A stretch of 64,000 bases of DNA from Candidatus Gastranaerophilales bacterium (GTDB lineage: Bacteria; Cyanobacteriota; Vampirovibrionia; Gastranaerophilales; Gastranaerophilaceae). The notes under the pieces were generated by a model. That model was not told where the DNA came from. It saw only the letters and a program-made list of their open reading frames with translations, and made no database searches. The first letter of the stretch is position 1. Each line of letters opens with the position of its first letter. The translations under genes and the position numbers were made by a program. Positions 19,230-28,203 of the stretch are shown one piece after another. Location: the NCBI GenBank assembly GCA_944326685.1, contig CALVEV010000024.1, forward strand, positions 1 through 64,000, read 5' to 3'.

Positions 19230-19327
19230 CTTCTTATACTCCTTTTTCTTAATTGTAAACCAACGAAATTTAAAAGTCTAATTATACTACTCCAATTGGT
19301 TTAATTTTTTAAATATAATTAAACTTA

Positions 19328-19333
19328 TATAAT
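19328..19333 (+). promoter_or_regulatory. Candidate -10 box for motAB
   Basis: TATAAT, 47 nt upstream of motA ATG. A convincing -35 box at 16-18 bp is not visible and no sigma-28 type GCCGATAA is seen. An 8-bp palindrome CCAATTGG (19292-19299) lies upstream and could be an operator shared with the divergent dehydrogenase gene. Confidence 0.35.
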
Positions 19334-19379
19334 TTATTACCGTAGCAAAAATAGACTACATTTAATCGGAGCAGACATT

Positions 19380-20147
19380 ATGGATATTTTTGCAATAATT
19401 GGTTTATTTTTAGGTCTTGGTTTCATCTTGGTTGGTCAAGCACTTGAAGGTGGAAACATTGGACAGTTAATTCAAATAACTGCAGCATTTATTGTTTTAG
19501 GAGGTACATCTGGAGGTATTGTTTTAAGTTTTCCTCCTAGTGTATTAAGAGAGGCTGTACTACTTTTCAAAGATATTATATTCCCACCTAAAGTTGATTT
19601 ACAAGAACTAATTGCAGAAATAGTTAATTTTTCAACTAAAGCAAGAAAAGAAGGTGTTATTGCTTTAGAAAAAGAAGCAATAAATGCATCTGATCCGCTT
19701 CTAAGATTTGGACTTGAAATAGTAGCAGATGGTACTGATCCGACACTTGTTCGTTCAATGCTTGAAACTCAACTTGAGCAATTGGAAAATAAAGTTATGT
19801 CAGCTGCTAAAGTTTATGAAGCATTTGGGGGCTTTTCACCTACTCTTGGTATTGTTGGGGCAGTAATGGGACTTATCCAAGTTATGCAGAACTTATCTGA
19901 CCCTTCTAAATTAGGAGAAGGTATTGCTGTAGCTTTCGTTGCTACTATTTATGGTTTAGTTGTTGCAAACTTATACATGATTCCTTGTTTTAACAGATTA
20001 AAAGGTATTTATGCAAAAGTATTTTTAGCAAAAAATGTTATGATTGAAGGAGTGCTTGCTATACAAGCTGGAGAAAGTCCTACTCTTATTTCAAGAAAAT
20101 TAGGCGCATTCATTTTAGGCGCAAAAGCAAATGATAATCAAAACTAA
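19380..20147 (+). CDS. motA: Flagellar motor stator protein MotA
   Basis: Inner-membrane stator subunit of the flagellar ion channel, 255 residues. Two N-terminal hydrophobic helices (3-22 and 30-52) are followed by a cytoplasmic domain with the charged residues that touch the rotor. A second pair of helices (about 155-205) carries the family signature GIVGAVMGLIQVM...GIAVAFVATIYGLV. CGGAG 8 nt before ATG is the ribosome site. motB follows after 12 nt. The organism is therefore likely flagellated, although no other flagellar gene lies here. Confidence 0.93.
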   Translation: MDIFAIIGLFLGLGFILVGQALEGGNIGQLIQITAAFIVLGGTSGGIVLSFPPSVLREAVLLFKDIIFPPKVDLQELIAEIVNFSTKARKEGVIALEKEAINASDPLLRFGLEIVADGTDPTLVRSMLETQLEQLENKVMSAAKVYEAFGGFSPTLGIVGAVMGLIQVMQNLSDPSKLGEGIAVAFVATIYGLVVANLYMIPCFNRLKGIYAKVFLAKNVMIEGVLAIQAGESPTLISRKLGAFILGAKANDNQN

Positions 20148-20159
20148 AGGATAAAATAA

Positions 20160-21212
20160 ATGGCCAAAAAGAATAAAGCACCTGAGCATGAAAACTTAGA
20201 ACGTTGGTTGGTTTCTTATTCCGACTTTATAACATTATTATTTGCTACATTCGTAGTTTTATATGCTCTATCTCAAACTGATGTAGCAGAACTTAGCAAA
20301 ATTGATGAATCATTACAAAAAGCATTTTCTCAAGTTTCTATTCTTCAAGGGAATGACGGAGTTCTTGATTCTGGACAAAGCATTTTAGATTCATCCGCGG
20401 GGAATGCTTTTATTCAAGAGCTAATGGCTGAATATATTAGTGCAAAGTACGAATCTCAATCTTTCGAACAAATTGAAAAATCTATTAATGAACTAAAGAA
20501 AGATGGAGAAATTGATGGAGTTCAAGCAGAAATTACAGATCAAGGATTATTAATTTCTTTTGATGAAAAATATCTATTCGGGTCTGGTTCTGCAGAACTA
20601 ACTCCACAAGCAAAAAAACTTATTGATAAAATTGGGGTTTTAATATATGAAAAATTTGTAATGCATTGTATTAGGGTTGAAGGACATACAGATAGCATGC
20701 CAATATCATCTGCTAAATATCCATCTAATTGGGAATTATCAAGTGCTAGAGCATGTACAATTGTAAGATACTTGATTAATAGGTTCAAATTTAACCCTAA
20801 ACTATTTACTGCAGTTGGATTTGCAGATACAAGACCAGTTAAAAATGCAAAAAATAATATTGCATTAAATAGAAGAGTTGAAATTATGATACTTAAAAAT
20901 AAATTTAATGCCTTAGAAAAAGTTGAAAATCCTGTTCTTTCAATGAGTAAAGAAGAACAAGTGGAACTACAATCTAAAAGAAAACAATTAGTTTCACAAA
21001 TTAAAGAAGAACACAATATTTCACCTGCGGCAAAAGCACTTATGAATTCTTCTAAAATAGATAAAAAGAAAATTATTGATATGAGAAATTATGCTGAAAG
21101 CCAAGGTATTCAATTAGATAACAAAGATTTATATAATAGCCTTGAACCTTCTAAAAATAATAACACAACACTTGAACAACAGTTACCACAGAATACAGAT
21201 TTTGAACTATGA
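20160..21212 (+). CDS. motB: Flagellar motor stator protein MotB
   Basis: 350 residues, anchored once in the inner membrane and bound to peptidoglycan. The N-terminal signature WLVSYSDFITLLFATFVVLYA contains the ion-carrying aspartate D22. A plug/linker region is followed by an OmpA/MotB peptidoglycan-binding domain (about 130-265) with VEGHTDS, SSARA and NRRVEI. The C-terminal ~85 residues are a charged low-complexity tail longer than in many MotB proteins. Whether the channel takes protons or sodium cannot be judged safely. It overlaps the next gene by 4 nt (ATGA). Confidence 0.93.
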   Translation: MAKKNKAPEHENLERWLVSYSDFITLLFATFVVLYALSQTDVAELSKIDESLQKAFSQVSILQGNDGVLDSGQSILDSSAGNAFIQELMAEYISAKYESQSFEQIEKSINELKKDGEIDGVQAEITDQGLLISFDEKYLFGSGSAELTPQAKKLIDKIGVLIYEKFVMHCIRVEGHTDSMPISSAKYPSNWELSSARACTIVRYLINRFKFNPKLFTAVGFADTRPVKNAKNNIALNRRVEIMILKNKFNALEKVENPVLSMSKEEQVELQSKRKQLVSQIKEEHNISPAAKALMNSSKIDKKKIIDMRNYAESQGIQLDNKDLYNSLEPSKNNNTTLEQQLPQNTDFEL

Positions 21213-21856
21213 TTGAATATTATATCGGATTATCATTAGCACCATCTGCTACTATAGAAACAGGAATTGCGGTATTAGATACAAACAATACTCTTATTCT
21301 TGTGGATAAATTTTTTACAATGAAAGATGTGCAACATTTTTTTGATAATTACTCTTCATTAACATACTCTAAAATTTGCGTATCACTACCTTGGGATAAT
21401 ACACTAATGACTGGGAAATGGAGAATTCTATCAAAGCCATATCAATTAATCAATACAACCAATAAACTTGATTTTATAAATGTTGATAACTGGACACAAC
21501 GTTTCTCTACAAGAGGCTGTGATTACTTCTCTAATCTTGTTGATAATGGTATCGAAATATCAAGATATGATTTATACTTATCAAAATTAAAATTAAATTT
21601 ATACTCGAACTACAAACAACGCTCTCCTGCTGATTGTAAGTTTTTACAAAACATTCTTAAAACAGAATTTGGATTTAATGACATACCAACAAATATGATT
21701 CCAGCAGGAGCCCTTGAAGCTATGATAGGAGCTTTAGTTGCACGAGAAAAAGCTCTTGGAAACTTTGAAACTCTTTATAAATTTAAAGGACTTGATGTTG
21801 TAAATGTACTTGATGCTGATTTAGTTTATAAAGCTCCTTTAACCCCTCTAGAGTAA
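21209..21856 (+). CDS. Unknown protein coupled to motAB, possibly RNase H-like fold
   Basis: 215 residues, no signal or membrane segment. The start (YYIGLSLAPSATIETGIAVLD), with two strands and a turn, and the helix GALEAMIGALVAREKALG near 168-185 recall the actin/RNase H-like layout of DUF429-type proteins, but key acidic residues are not clearly conserved. This is a weak suggestion only. The ATGA overlap with motB indicates translational coupling. The 3' end overlaps the convergent coaX gene by 74 nt. A link to the flagellar motor is possible from position but unproven. Confidence 0.6.
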   Translation: MIEYYIGLSLAPSATIETGIAVLDTNNTLILVDKFFTMKDVQHFFDNYSSLTYSKICVSLPWDNTLMTGKWRILSKPYQLINTTNKLDFINVDNWTQRFSTRGCDYFSNLVDNGIEISRYDLYLSKLKLNLYSNYKQRSPADCKFLQNILKTEFGFNDIPTNMIPAGALEAMIGALVAREKALGNFETLYKFKGLDVVNVLDADLVYKAPLTPLE

Positions 21857-22565
21857 GGACAGGATTTACATAATCAAATTTTCTTCCCATATAATTTGAT
21901 ATAAGCCCTGATAAACCACCTGTTGCGACTATTGTTGCTCGTTCTCCAAGTTCTTGTTCGCATTGTAAGATTAATCCTTCTACCATACAAGCAGTCCCGC
22001 GTATTACACCTGATAATATTGCATCTATTGTATTATCACCTATTGCTGTTTCAGAAATTGTTGCATCTAAATTAGGTAACTTTGAAGTACATTTACTCAA
22101 AGAATTTAATTGGGTATTAATACCTGGAGCAATTACCCCACCTACAAATTCTCCTTCTTTATTTACAATATCAAAAGTATTAGCAGTTCCAAAATCAACA
22201 ACAATCACTGGTAATTTATATAATCTTGAAGCCGCAATACCATTAGCTATCCTATCAGCACCAATTTCATTATTATCTTTAAGTTTTAATTTGATACCTA
22301 TATCTAAATTAGTTGATAAAATCAAACCCTCTACAGAATAAATGGACTTAACTGCCTCAAATAAGGTCATATCAAGCCCGTTCACTACAGATGCTATTAT
22401 ACAATCTGTAACTTTTATATCTCCAACAGTATCAAATAGTAATTGCTCATATTTTTTGTTAGAAAAATGAATATTTGAAGGTATTCGTTTTACTTCTAAC
22501 AATTTATCATTACTATAGATACCAATTGTTATACTTGTATTTCCAATATCTAATGCTAATAACAT
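21783..22565 (-). CDS. coaX: Type III pantothenate kinase
   Basis: First step of CoA synthesis (pantothenate to 4'-phosphopantothenate), cytosolic, ASKHA fold. The 260 residues show phosphate-1 motif LALDIGNTSI (3-12), the pantothenate region NEIGADRIANG, phosphate-2 VDFGTANTFD, GGVIAPGI and ATGGLSG. The family normally ends near TLEGLKELY; here about 14 more residues with a HQVHLQHQ tail extend the frame, and this part overlaps the convergent gene. AAGGGTG is the ribosome site. coaBC, the next CoA gene pair, is at 60938-62113. Confidence 0.94.
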   Translation of the reverse strand: MLLALDIGNTSITIGIYSNDKLLEVKRIPSNIHFSNKKYEQLLFDTVGDIKVTDCIIASVVNGLDMTLFEAVKSIYSVEGLILSTNLDIGIKLKLKDNNEIGADRIANGIAASRLYKLPVIVVDFGTANTFDIVNKEGEFVGGVIAPGINTQLNSLSKCTSKLPNLDATISETAIGDNTIDAILSGVIRGTACMVEGLILQCEQELGERATIVATGGLSGLISNYMGRKFDYVNPVLTLEGLKELYKLNQHQVHLQHQVL

Positions 22566-22618
22566 ACATCACCCTTTATGGGTTTATTGTATATCAAACA
22601 TTATTATTGTAAATATTA

Positions 22619-22837
22619 CTATTGGTTAAATGCAGACGATGAACTATTGGTTGCATCTGAAGCTGTTGGATTCATTATTCCTTGAGCAAGAAAATTGCCA
22701 AGTTGATTTGCCAAATTAGCCAATGGATTTGTAGATTTTCTTATTGGTTCATCCTCTTCGTCTTTATCTTTACGTATAATTACTCCTCCAGAATAATCAA
22801 ACTTTGAACCTGTTGTTTGTACGCCATCAAATCTCAT
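22619..22837 (-). CDS. Small hypothetical protein, 72 aa
   Basis: Not recognised. Starts MRFDGVQTTGSKFDYSGGV, then an acidic/basic stretch (RKDKDEEDEPIRKS) and an amphipathic helix (PLANLANQLGNFLAQGI), ending in a Ser/Asn tail. No signal peptide. Coding is supported by GGAGGA 6 nt before ATG. It lies between coaX and the transglycosylase gene on the same strand. A relative of the 22-nt upstream element may lie about 55 nt upstream. Confidence 0.55.
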   Translation of the reverse strand: MRFDGVQTTGSKFDYSGGVIIRKDKDEEDEPIRKSTNPLANLANQLGNFLAQGIMNPTASDATNSSSSAFNQ

Positions 22838-22941
22838 GGGTTATCCTCCGTAAAATAAGGGTTACTTATATATAAAGTATATACCTTTTAAATAATTGCC
22901 TTATTTTATTCTTTTTGCGTTACAAAACTTTACATTAAAGA

Positions 22942-23613
22942 TTATAGATAGTTGGCAAGTATTGATCTTACATAGTTTTGAGTTTCTTTATATGGAGGAA
23001 CACCATCATATTTTTTTACTGCATTTGGACCTGCATTATATGCAGCCAATGCTAAAATAATATTTCCATTAAATCTATCTAACATAGATTTAACATACTT
23101 AACTCCACCTTCAATATTTTGTCTAACATCCATTGGATCTGTTACACCAAGACCTTTTGCTGTTGATGGCATTAATTGCATTAACCCTAATGCCCCTGCT
23201 TTTGATTTTGCATTTGGATTAAATCCTGATTCTTGTTTAACAAGAGCTTCAATCAACTTTGGATCAACATCATATTTATTTGAAACTTCGTTTATAATTC
23301 CTAATATTTCTGTTTTAGAAGGTCGTTTTGAAATATTTATATTAGAAGGAATTCCTGGATTGTATAAAGATGCATTTACTTTTTCTGCTGCTTTATTTTT
23401 TAATAACATTCCAAATTGAGATTTTGCAGTTGATTTTAGTACATTATCAAATGACTGTACAGAATCTTTTGGAGGCAAATTAATTTGATTGTTTTTTACA
23501 ATTGCTTGCTGACCAGTCAAACTATTAACGTAATTATTCATTTGAGTATAACGTTGCATAGCTTTAGCTTGTCCGCTTGAATTTAATAAACCTTGTAACA
23601 TTTCTGAAAACAT
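22942..23613 (-). CDS. Lytic transglycosylase, SLT domain
   Basis: GH23 lysozyme-like enzyme that cleaves peptidoglycan glycan strands. The 223 residues carry the SLT domain from about 104. The catalytic glutamate is E128 in KQESGFNP, followed by GALGLMQLMPSTA and ALAAYNAGPNAV. There is no signal peptide; the first 100 residues are hydrophilic and Asn/Gln/Ser-rich (MLQGLLNSSGQAKAMQRY). This is unusual for a cell-wall enzyme and would fit export by a flagellar or other specialised route, as known for flagellum-associated transglycosylases; that is inference. The ribosome site is GAGGTGAGGTAAGG. Confidence 0.88.
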   Translation of the reverse strand: MFSEMLQGLLNSSGQAKAMQRYTQMNNYVNSLTGQQAIVKNNQINLPPKDSVQSFDNVLKSTAKSQFGMLLKNKAAEKVNASLYNPGIPSNINISKRPSKTEILGIINEVSNKYDVDPKLIEALVKQESGFNPNAKSKAGALGLMQLMPSTAKGLGVTDPMDVRQNIEGGVKYVKSMLDRFNGNIILALAAYNAGPNAVKKYDGVPPYKETQNYVRSILANYL

Positions 23614-23705
23614 GTACCTTACCTCACCTCAATTAAGATGACGACCTTTTAACAGATATCTTTAATACACACGTTTAAATATCCACTAAATGTATTAAGG
23701 ATTTT

Positions 23706-23900
23706 CTAAAAAATGTCAAACTTAGGTATATAAATATAAGATTTTTTTAAATATGGAGTTATAAACATATTCTCCCGATTAAGAAATATATTCTGCCCGT
23801 TATCAATATCGCCGGAACAATAAGTTGAGGTATCAATTGAGCAGGCAGAATATACGGGAGATAAAATCCCTAATAAGCAGACGATTAATAATACTTTCAT
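23706..23900 (-). CDS. Small secreted cysteine-containing protein, 64 aa
   Basis: Not recognised. MKVLLIVCLLGILSPVYSA is a signal peptide, with probable cleavage after SA. The mature peptide of about 45 residues contains two cysteines (CSIDTSTYC) and an aromatic C terminus. VYSAC is a poor lipobox, so a lipoprotein is unlikely but not excluded. The start at 23900 is preferred because AGGAAG lies directly before it; an in-frame ATG five codons upstream has no ribosome site. Coding status is moderate given its size. Confidence 0.5.
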   Translation of the reverse strand: MKVLLIVCLLGILSPVYSACSIDTSTYCSGDIDNGQNIFLNRENMFITPYLKKSYIYIPKFDIF

Positions 23901-23981
23901 ACTTCCTGTGTTCATATTTTAAGAATACACGAAGTTTTTTATTTAATAATCTACAACTTAACTAATACTTTATGGGGATAT

Positions 23982-25628
23982 TTAATGAACAAGAGTTTTG
24001 GCAAATTCAATTGATTCATCTGTAACTTCGCCACTTGCAAGTTCTGCCAATGCTTTTAGTTTATCAGACTCATTTAATATGTATATACCAACTTGCGTAC
24101 TATCACCTTGAACTTTTTTAACATATATATGTTTATCAGCTTTTGAAGCTATAATTGCTTGATGAGTTATCATTATGATTTGACAATTTTCTGATAATTC
24201 TGATATTTCTTCTGCAACTTTTTGAGATGTTTTTCCTGAAATTCCTGTATCAATTTCATCAAATATAACTGTATCAATATCGTCGTGTTGTGCAAATATT
24301 GTTTTTAATGCCAACATAACCCTTGATATTTCACCACCTGAAGCAACTTTAGCTAAAGGTCTTAATGGTTCTGATACATTTGTTGATATTAAAAACTCAA
24401 CATCATCCATTCCATATTTATTTAATGATGTTTCCTGTACATCAATTTTGAATTGAACTTTAGGTAGTTCTAATTTTTCTAACTTTTCCACAATTAAACT
24501 TGACAATACTTCTGAATACATCTTTCTTTTTTCGGAAATATCTTTAGCTAATTTAGTTAAATTTGAAGTTACTATTGAAAGTTTTTGTTCTAATTCTTCA
24601 ATATTTGATTCAAAATTTTGAATTGAAGAATATTCTTCTTGTAATTGTTCTAATGTTTTTAAGACATTTTCTAATGATGAACCATATTTTCTTTTGAGTT
24701 TATCTAAATTAAATAATCTTTCTTGTATTTCATTTAAACGTTCAGTATCGTTATCTAAAGATTGAGAATAATCTCTTAAAGATGATGCAAGATCTTTCAA
24801 TATTTCTGTCGCATTTATTAATTCAGCTTCAGAATCTTCTAAATTTGAATCCATACGAGATGCTTTTGATAAATTCATTTTTAATTGAGATAATGCATTC
24901 AAAATAGAATCATCATCATTGCTTATAGTCCAAGCAACTGAACCTGTTAATTCCTTTAATTTCTCTGCATTATCCAATACTGCTAGTTCATTTTCTAATT
25001 TAACATCCTCATCTATTGATTGAATATTAGCAGATTCAATTTCATCTATTTGAAATTTTAAAAATTCAATTTGATTTTCTGATAAAGTATTTGCATTCTT
25101 TGCATTATCTAATTTTTGTTTTAGCTCAACATAATCTGAATATAATGAAGAATATTCTTCGAATAGATTTGCACAAGTAGCTTTTGCATAAGAATCAAGT
25201 AAATTGATATGATATTTAGGTTGCATAAATGAATATGTTTGATGTTGTGAATGTATATCAATAAACCTATCTCTTAAAATTTTTATAAAATCTTGATTTA
25301 CTAATGTGCCATTAACTCTGGAACGAGAACCTGAATTTGTAATTTCTCTTGATATTATTAATTCATTTCCGTAATTTTCTATACCATTTTCTTCTAATAA
25401 ATCATTTATTGGCTGATTTAAAAACAAAGATAGTTCTATATATGCTCTGTCACAACCTGTCTTGATACATTCTTTTGTAGTTTTCGCACCAAAAACAACA
25501 TCTATTGCACCAATTAAAATACTTTTACCTGAACCTGTTTCCCCTGTTATAATATTCAATTTATTAGAAAATTCAAGTTCTAGCTTGTCAATTAATATAT
25601 AATTTTGAACTAATATTTTATTTAACAT
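23982..25628 (-). CDS. recN: DNA repair protein RecN
   Basis: SMC-like ATPase acting early at double-strand breaks. The 548 residues begin with LVQNYILIDKLELEF and Walker A GETGSGKS (about 29-36). The central region (about 150-370) is a coiled coil rich in Glu/Leu/Lys. The C-terminal half has the ABC signature LAKVASGGEISR, Walker B TVIFDEIDTGISG and the His switch MITHQ. Length is close to the normal ~550. The ribosome site is weak (AGTGGT). era is the next gene upstream on the same strand, 37 nt away. Confidence 0.95.
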   Translation of the reverse strand: MLNKILVQNYILIDKLELEFSNKLNIITGETGSGKSILIGAIDVVFGAKTTKECIKTGCDRAYIELSLFLNQPINDLLEENGIENYGNELIISREITNSGSRSRVNGTLVNQDFIKILRDRFIDIHSQHQTYSFMQPKYHINLLDSYAKATCANLFEEYSSLYSDYVELKQKLDNAKNANTLSENQIEFLKFQIDEIESANIQSIDEDVKLENELAVLDNAEKLKELTGSVAWTISNDDDSILNALSQLKMNLSKASRMDSNLEDSEAELINATEILKDLASSLRDYSQSLDNDTERLNEIQERLFNLDKLKRKYGSSLENVLKTLEQLQEEYSSIQNFESNIEELEQKLSIVTSNLTKLAKDISEKRKMYSEVLSSLIVEKLEKLELPKVQFKIDVQETSLNKYGMDDVEFLISTNVSEPLRPLAKVASGGEISRVMLALKTIFAQHDDIDTVIFDEIDTGISGKTSQKVAEEISELSENCQIIMITHQAIIASKADKHIYVKKVQGDSTQVGIYILNESDKLKALAELASGEVTDESIEFAKTLVH

Positions 25629-25665
25629 ACCACTAAGTTATCGTAAATTTTTAATAAAATCAATC

Positions 25666-26556
25666 TTATTCAGAAACATATCCAAAATTTTTAAGGACTT
25701 TATCATTTTTACGCCAATCTTTTTCAATTTTAACCTGTAATGATAAAAATACTTTTTTTTCAACTATCTTTTCTAAATCTAGTCGAGCTTCTGTCCCGAT
25801 TTTCTTCAATAAAGAGCCACCTTTACCTATTAAAATTCCCTTTTGACTTTTATGTTCACAATAAATATTTGCATAAATTCTATCAATTTCATCTGTTTCT
25901 TCATATTTTTCAACTTTGATTGCTACAGAATGAGGAATTTCTTCTTTTGTATTTAAAAGAATTTTTTCTCTTACAATTTCCTCTACTATTGCTCTCATAC
26001 TTTCTTCAGTTACGACATCTTCTGGGTACAATAATTCTCCCTCTGGTAAGTAACTCATTATCATATCTATTAATTTATTTTTATTTTTACCTGTTTTGGC
26101 TGATATTTTTATTACAGGTTTTTCTTCATCAAATAATGCTTGATATGATTTATAGTTTTCTGTTATTTTGTCTTGATTAGAAATTTTATCTAACTTATTC
26201 ATTACAAGAACAACTGGAACACTAGTTTTTGAAATAACATTTTCGACAATCCACTTATCACCTTTTCCTGCTGGTTCTGAGCCATCAACTAAAAATAATA
26301 CTAAATCAGAATCAGGAACAGAAACCTTTGCTTCATCAAGTAAAAATTCGCCAAATTTATTAATTGGTTTATGAATTCCAGGAGTATCAACAAATACAAT
26401 TTGACCGACTTCATTTGTTAATATTCCCTTTATACGCTTTCTTGTTGTTTGTGCCTTATCAGTTGCTATAACAATTTTTTGTCCCAATACTTGATTAAGC
26501 ATTGTAGATTTACCAACATTTGGACGCCCTATTATTGATACAAAACCACTTCTCAT
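25666..26556 (-). CDS. era: GTPase Era
   Basis: Essential GTPase binding 16S rRNA during 30S assembly. The 296 residues show G1 GRPNVGKS (10-17), G3 DTPG, G4 NKLD and G5 SAKTG in order. They are followed by a C-terminal KH domain with IGKGGSLLKKIG, which recognises the 3' end of 16S rRNA. The ribosome site is AGGTAAGG, 6 nt before ATG. It sits between the GH13 gene upstream and recN downstream, all leftward. Confidence 0.96.
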   Translation of the reverse strand: MRSGFVSIIGRPNVGKSTMLNQVLGQKIVIATDKAQTTRKRIKGILTNEVGQIVFVDTPGIHKPINKFGEFLLDEAKVSVPDSDLVLFLVDGSEPAGKGDKWIVENVISKTSVPVVLVMNKLDKISNQDKITENYKSYQALFDEEKPVIKISAKTGKNKNKLIDMIMSYLPEGELLYPEDVVTEESMRAIVEEIVREKILLNTKEEIPHSVAIKVEKYEETDEIDRIYANIYCEHKSQKGILIGKGGSLLKKIGTEARLDLEKIVEKKVFLSLQVKIEKDWRKNDKVLKNFGYVSE

Positions 26557-26599
26557 TTTATGCCTTACCTAATTTCATAATTATATACTATTTGCCACT

Positions 26600-28147
26600 T
26601 TACCCCTTTACTGTAAAGTTTTTGAACATTAAAACTTGAATATCACCAGGATTTAATTCTATTCCTATTTTACCTGATTGTATTTCTGGCTTAATATTTC
26701 TTGTTAAGCGAAGATTTATACATTTATTTTTAGAACTTATACCTCTTACTTTAACAATAGCTTTTGCAGGATTTGAAAAATCCAAATTTCCTATAACTAT
26801 TACAGAAAAATCTCCATTAGAACGAGCATAAGCAAATATATTCTTTAAATTTGTTTTTAATGGAATAAATTTCATAGTTGATAAATCTTCCGCATAATAA
26901 TTTTTAAATTTATTAGCCATTACAAATTCATCATATATTGATTTATCATTTCCACCTGGTTTTCTTGAAAAATTAAATAAATCAAATTTTCCTTTATGAT
27001 TAAAATAATACTCATCATCAGTATATGTTATTGATGCTTTTTTGTTAGCCCAAGAATAATCATAATCATCACCAGTTGCAAAACCATCAACATAATAAGA
27101 ATTCAATGGTAATGTACTATTTAACCATATTATCATTTTTGAAAAATCTGCACCTTTTAACAATATAGGACTTGTTTCATCATGAGTTGTAAAACTTCCA
27201 ATAACTGTTTTTCTTTGTTTATCATATATTTTTTGATTGAATTTTATAGAATCCATTAATTCTTTAGATGTTTTCCAATCTTTTAAATTGAAGAAATCAG
27301 CATAATACCCATCAAAACCTGCATTTAACAATTTATCATATGTTGTAAATGGTGCATATTTTGATGGAGCTTCGGTCCAGGCATTAGATGCTTCTGCTAA
27401 AAACATAAATTCAGAATCTTTTTCTCTTGCATATTTTATCAACTTATTCCAAAACGCATATGTTCTCATTGTTGCAACATCAGCTCTTATACCATCAGCC
27501 CCTATATCCATCATTAAATCAACAAATTTTTTATGTTGATAATACATATCCTCATCAATTTGACCATTTTTACCGGTATACAAAACCCTTACATCTGTCC
27601 AATCTAATGGTATTATAGGCTGACCTGATTCATCTTTTACAAAATACTCAGGATGAGTAATAAATAAATCATAAGCTCCACAACTTGGTAAATCTACTAT
27701 GACTCTTATATTTCTTTTATGACATTCTTTTATAAACTGTTTGGCTTGTTCTTCTACTGATAAAGATGAGTCTGGAGATTTCAATTGAGAATTTAATGTT
27801 GTGAAATCAGAAATTGCATACAAAGAACCTGCATTACCTAAAGCTTTTAACTTTCCTACAGGGGTAATTGGTAAAATATGCAATGTATTTATACCCATTT
27901 TCTTTAATTCATCAAGTCTCTCTATTGCATTTAGAAAATTCCCGCTTTCTTCATCATTATCAATTATTTCATTTTGATTCAAATCTTTTGCATTAAATGT
28001 TCTTATGTTAATTACATATATAATTGACTCATTTTGCAAAAATAGGCTTCTTAAATCATTATTCCATTTCCCATTTACCATTTGGGCTTGAGAAATATTT
28101 GCTGATAAAAATAAAACTGAAATTAATGTTAATAATATTTTTTTCAT
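26600..28147 (-). CDS. Exported GH13 alpha-amylase-family protein
   Basis: 515 residues with signal peptide MKKILLTLISVLFLSANISQA, so exported. The TIM-barrel has nucleophile Asp in DGIRADVATM, acid/base Glu in FLAEASNAW and the third Asp in TTHDETSP. Conserved region I is degenerate: VIVDLPSCGAYD has no Asn-His after the Asp (family pattern D-x-V-x-N-H). NAGSLYAISDF matches the region near subsite -1. A C-terminal beta domain with PGDIQVLMF follows. Activity on alpha-glucans is plausible; substrate unknown. The start is ATG 28147, with GGAG 6 nt upstream; an in-frame TTG four codons earlier overlaps the ribosome site. Confidence 0.85.
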   Translation of the reverse strand: MKKILLTLISVLFLSANISQAQMVNGKWNNDLRSLFLQNESIIYVINIRTFNAKDLNQNEIIDNDEESGNFLNAIERLDELKKMGINTLHILPITPVGKLKALGNAGSLYAISDFTTLNSQLKSPDSSLSVEEQAKQFIKECHKRNIRVIVDLPSCGAYDLFITHPEYFVKDESGQPIIPLDWTDVRVLYTGKNGQIDEDMYYQHKKFVDLMMDIGADGIRADVATMRTYAFWNKLIKYAREKDSEFMFLAEASNAWTEAPSKYAPFTTYDKLLNAGFDGYYADFFNLKDWKTSKELMDSIKFNQKIYDKQRKTVIGSFTTHDETSPILLKGADFSKMIIWLNSTLPLNSYYVDGFATGDDYDYSWANKKASITYTDDEYYFNHKGKFDLFNFSRKPGGNDKSIYDEFVMANKFKNYYAEDLSTMKFIPLKTNLKNIFAYARSNGDFSVIVIGNLDFSNPAKAIVKVRGISSKNKCINLRLTRNIKPEIQSGKIGIELNPGDIQVLMFKNFTVKG

Positions 28148-28203
28148 AGCTATCTCCAATTTAATTTTAAGATACCATGAAGTTTAAGAAATAAGTAATA
28201 TTT

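Noticed and set aside
19292..19299. Palindrome CCAATTGG as an operator between the dehydrogenase and motA
   Set aside because: Only 8 bp and no second copy, so it is mentioned only with the motA -10 box.
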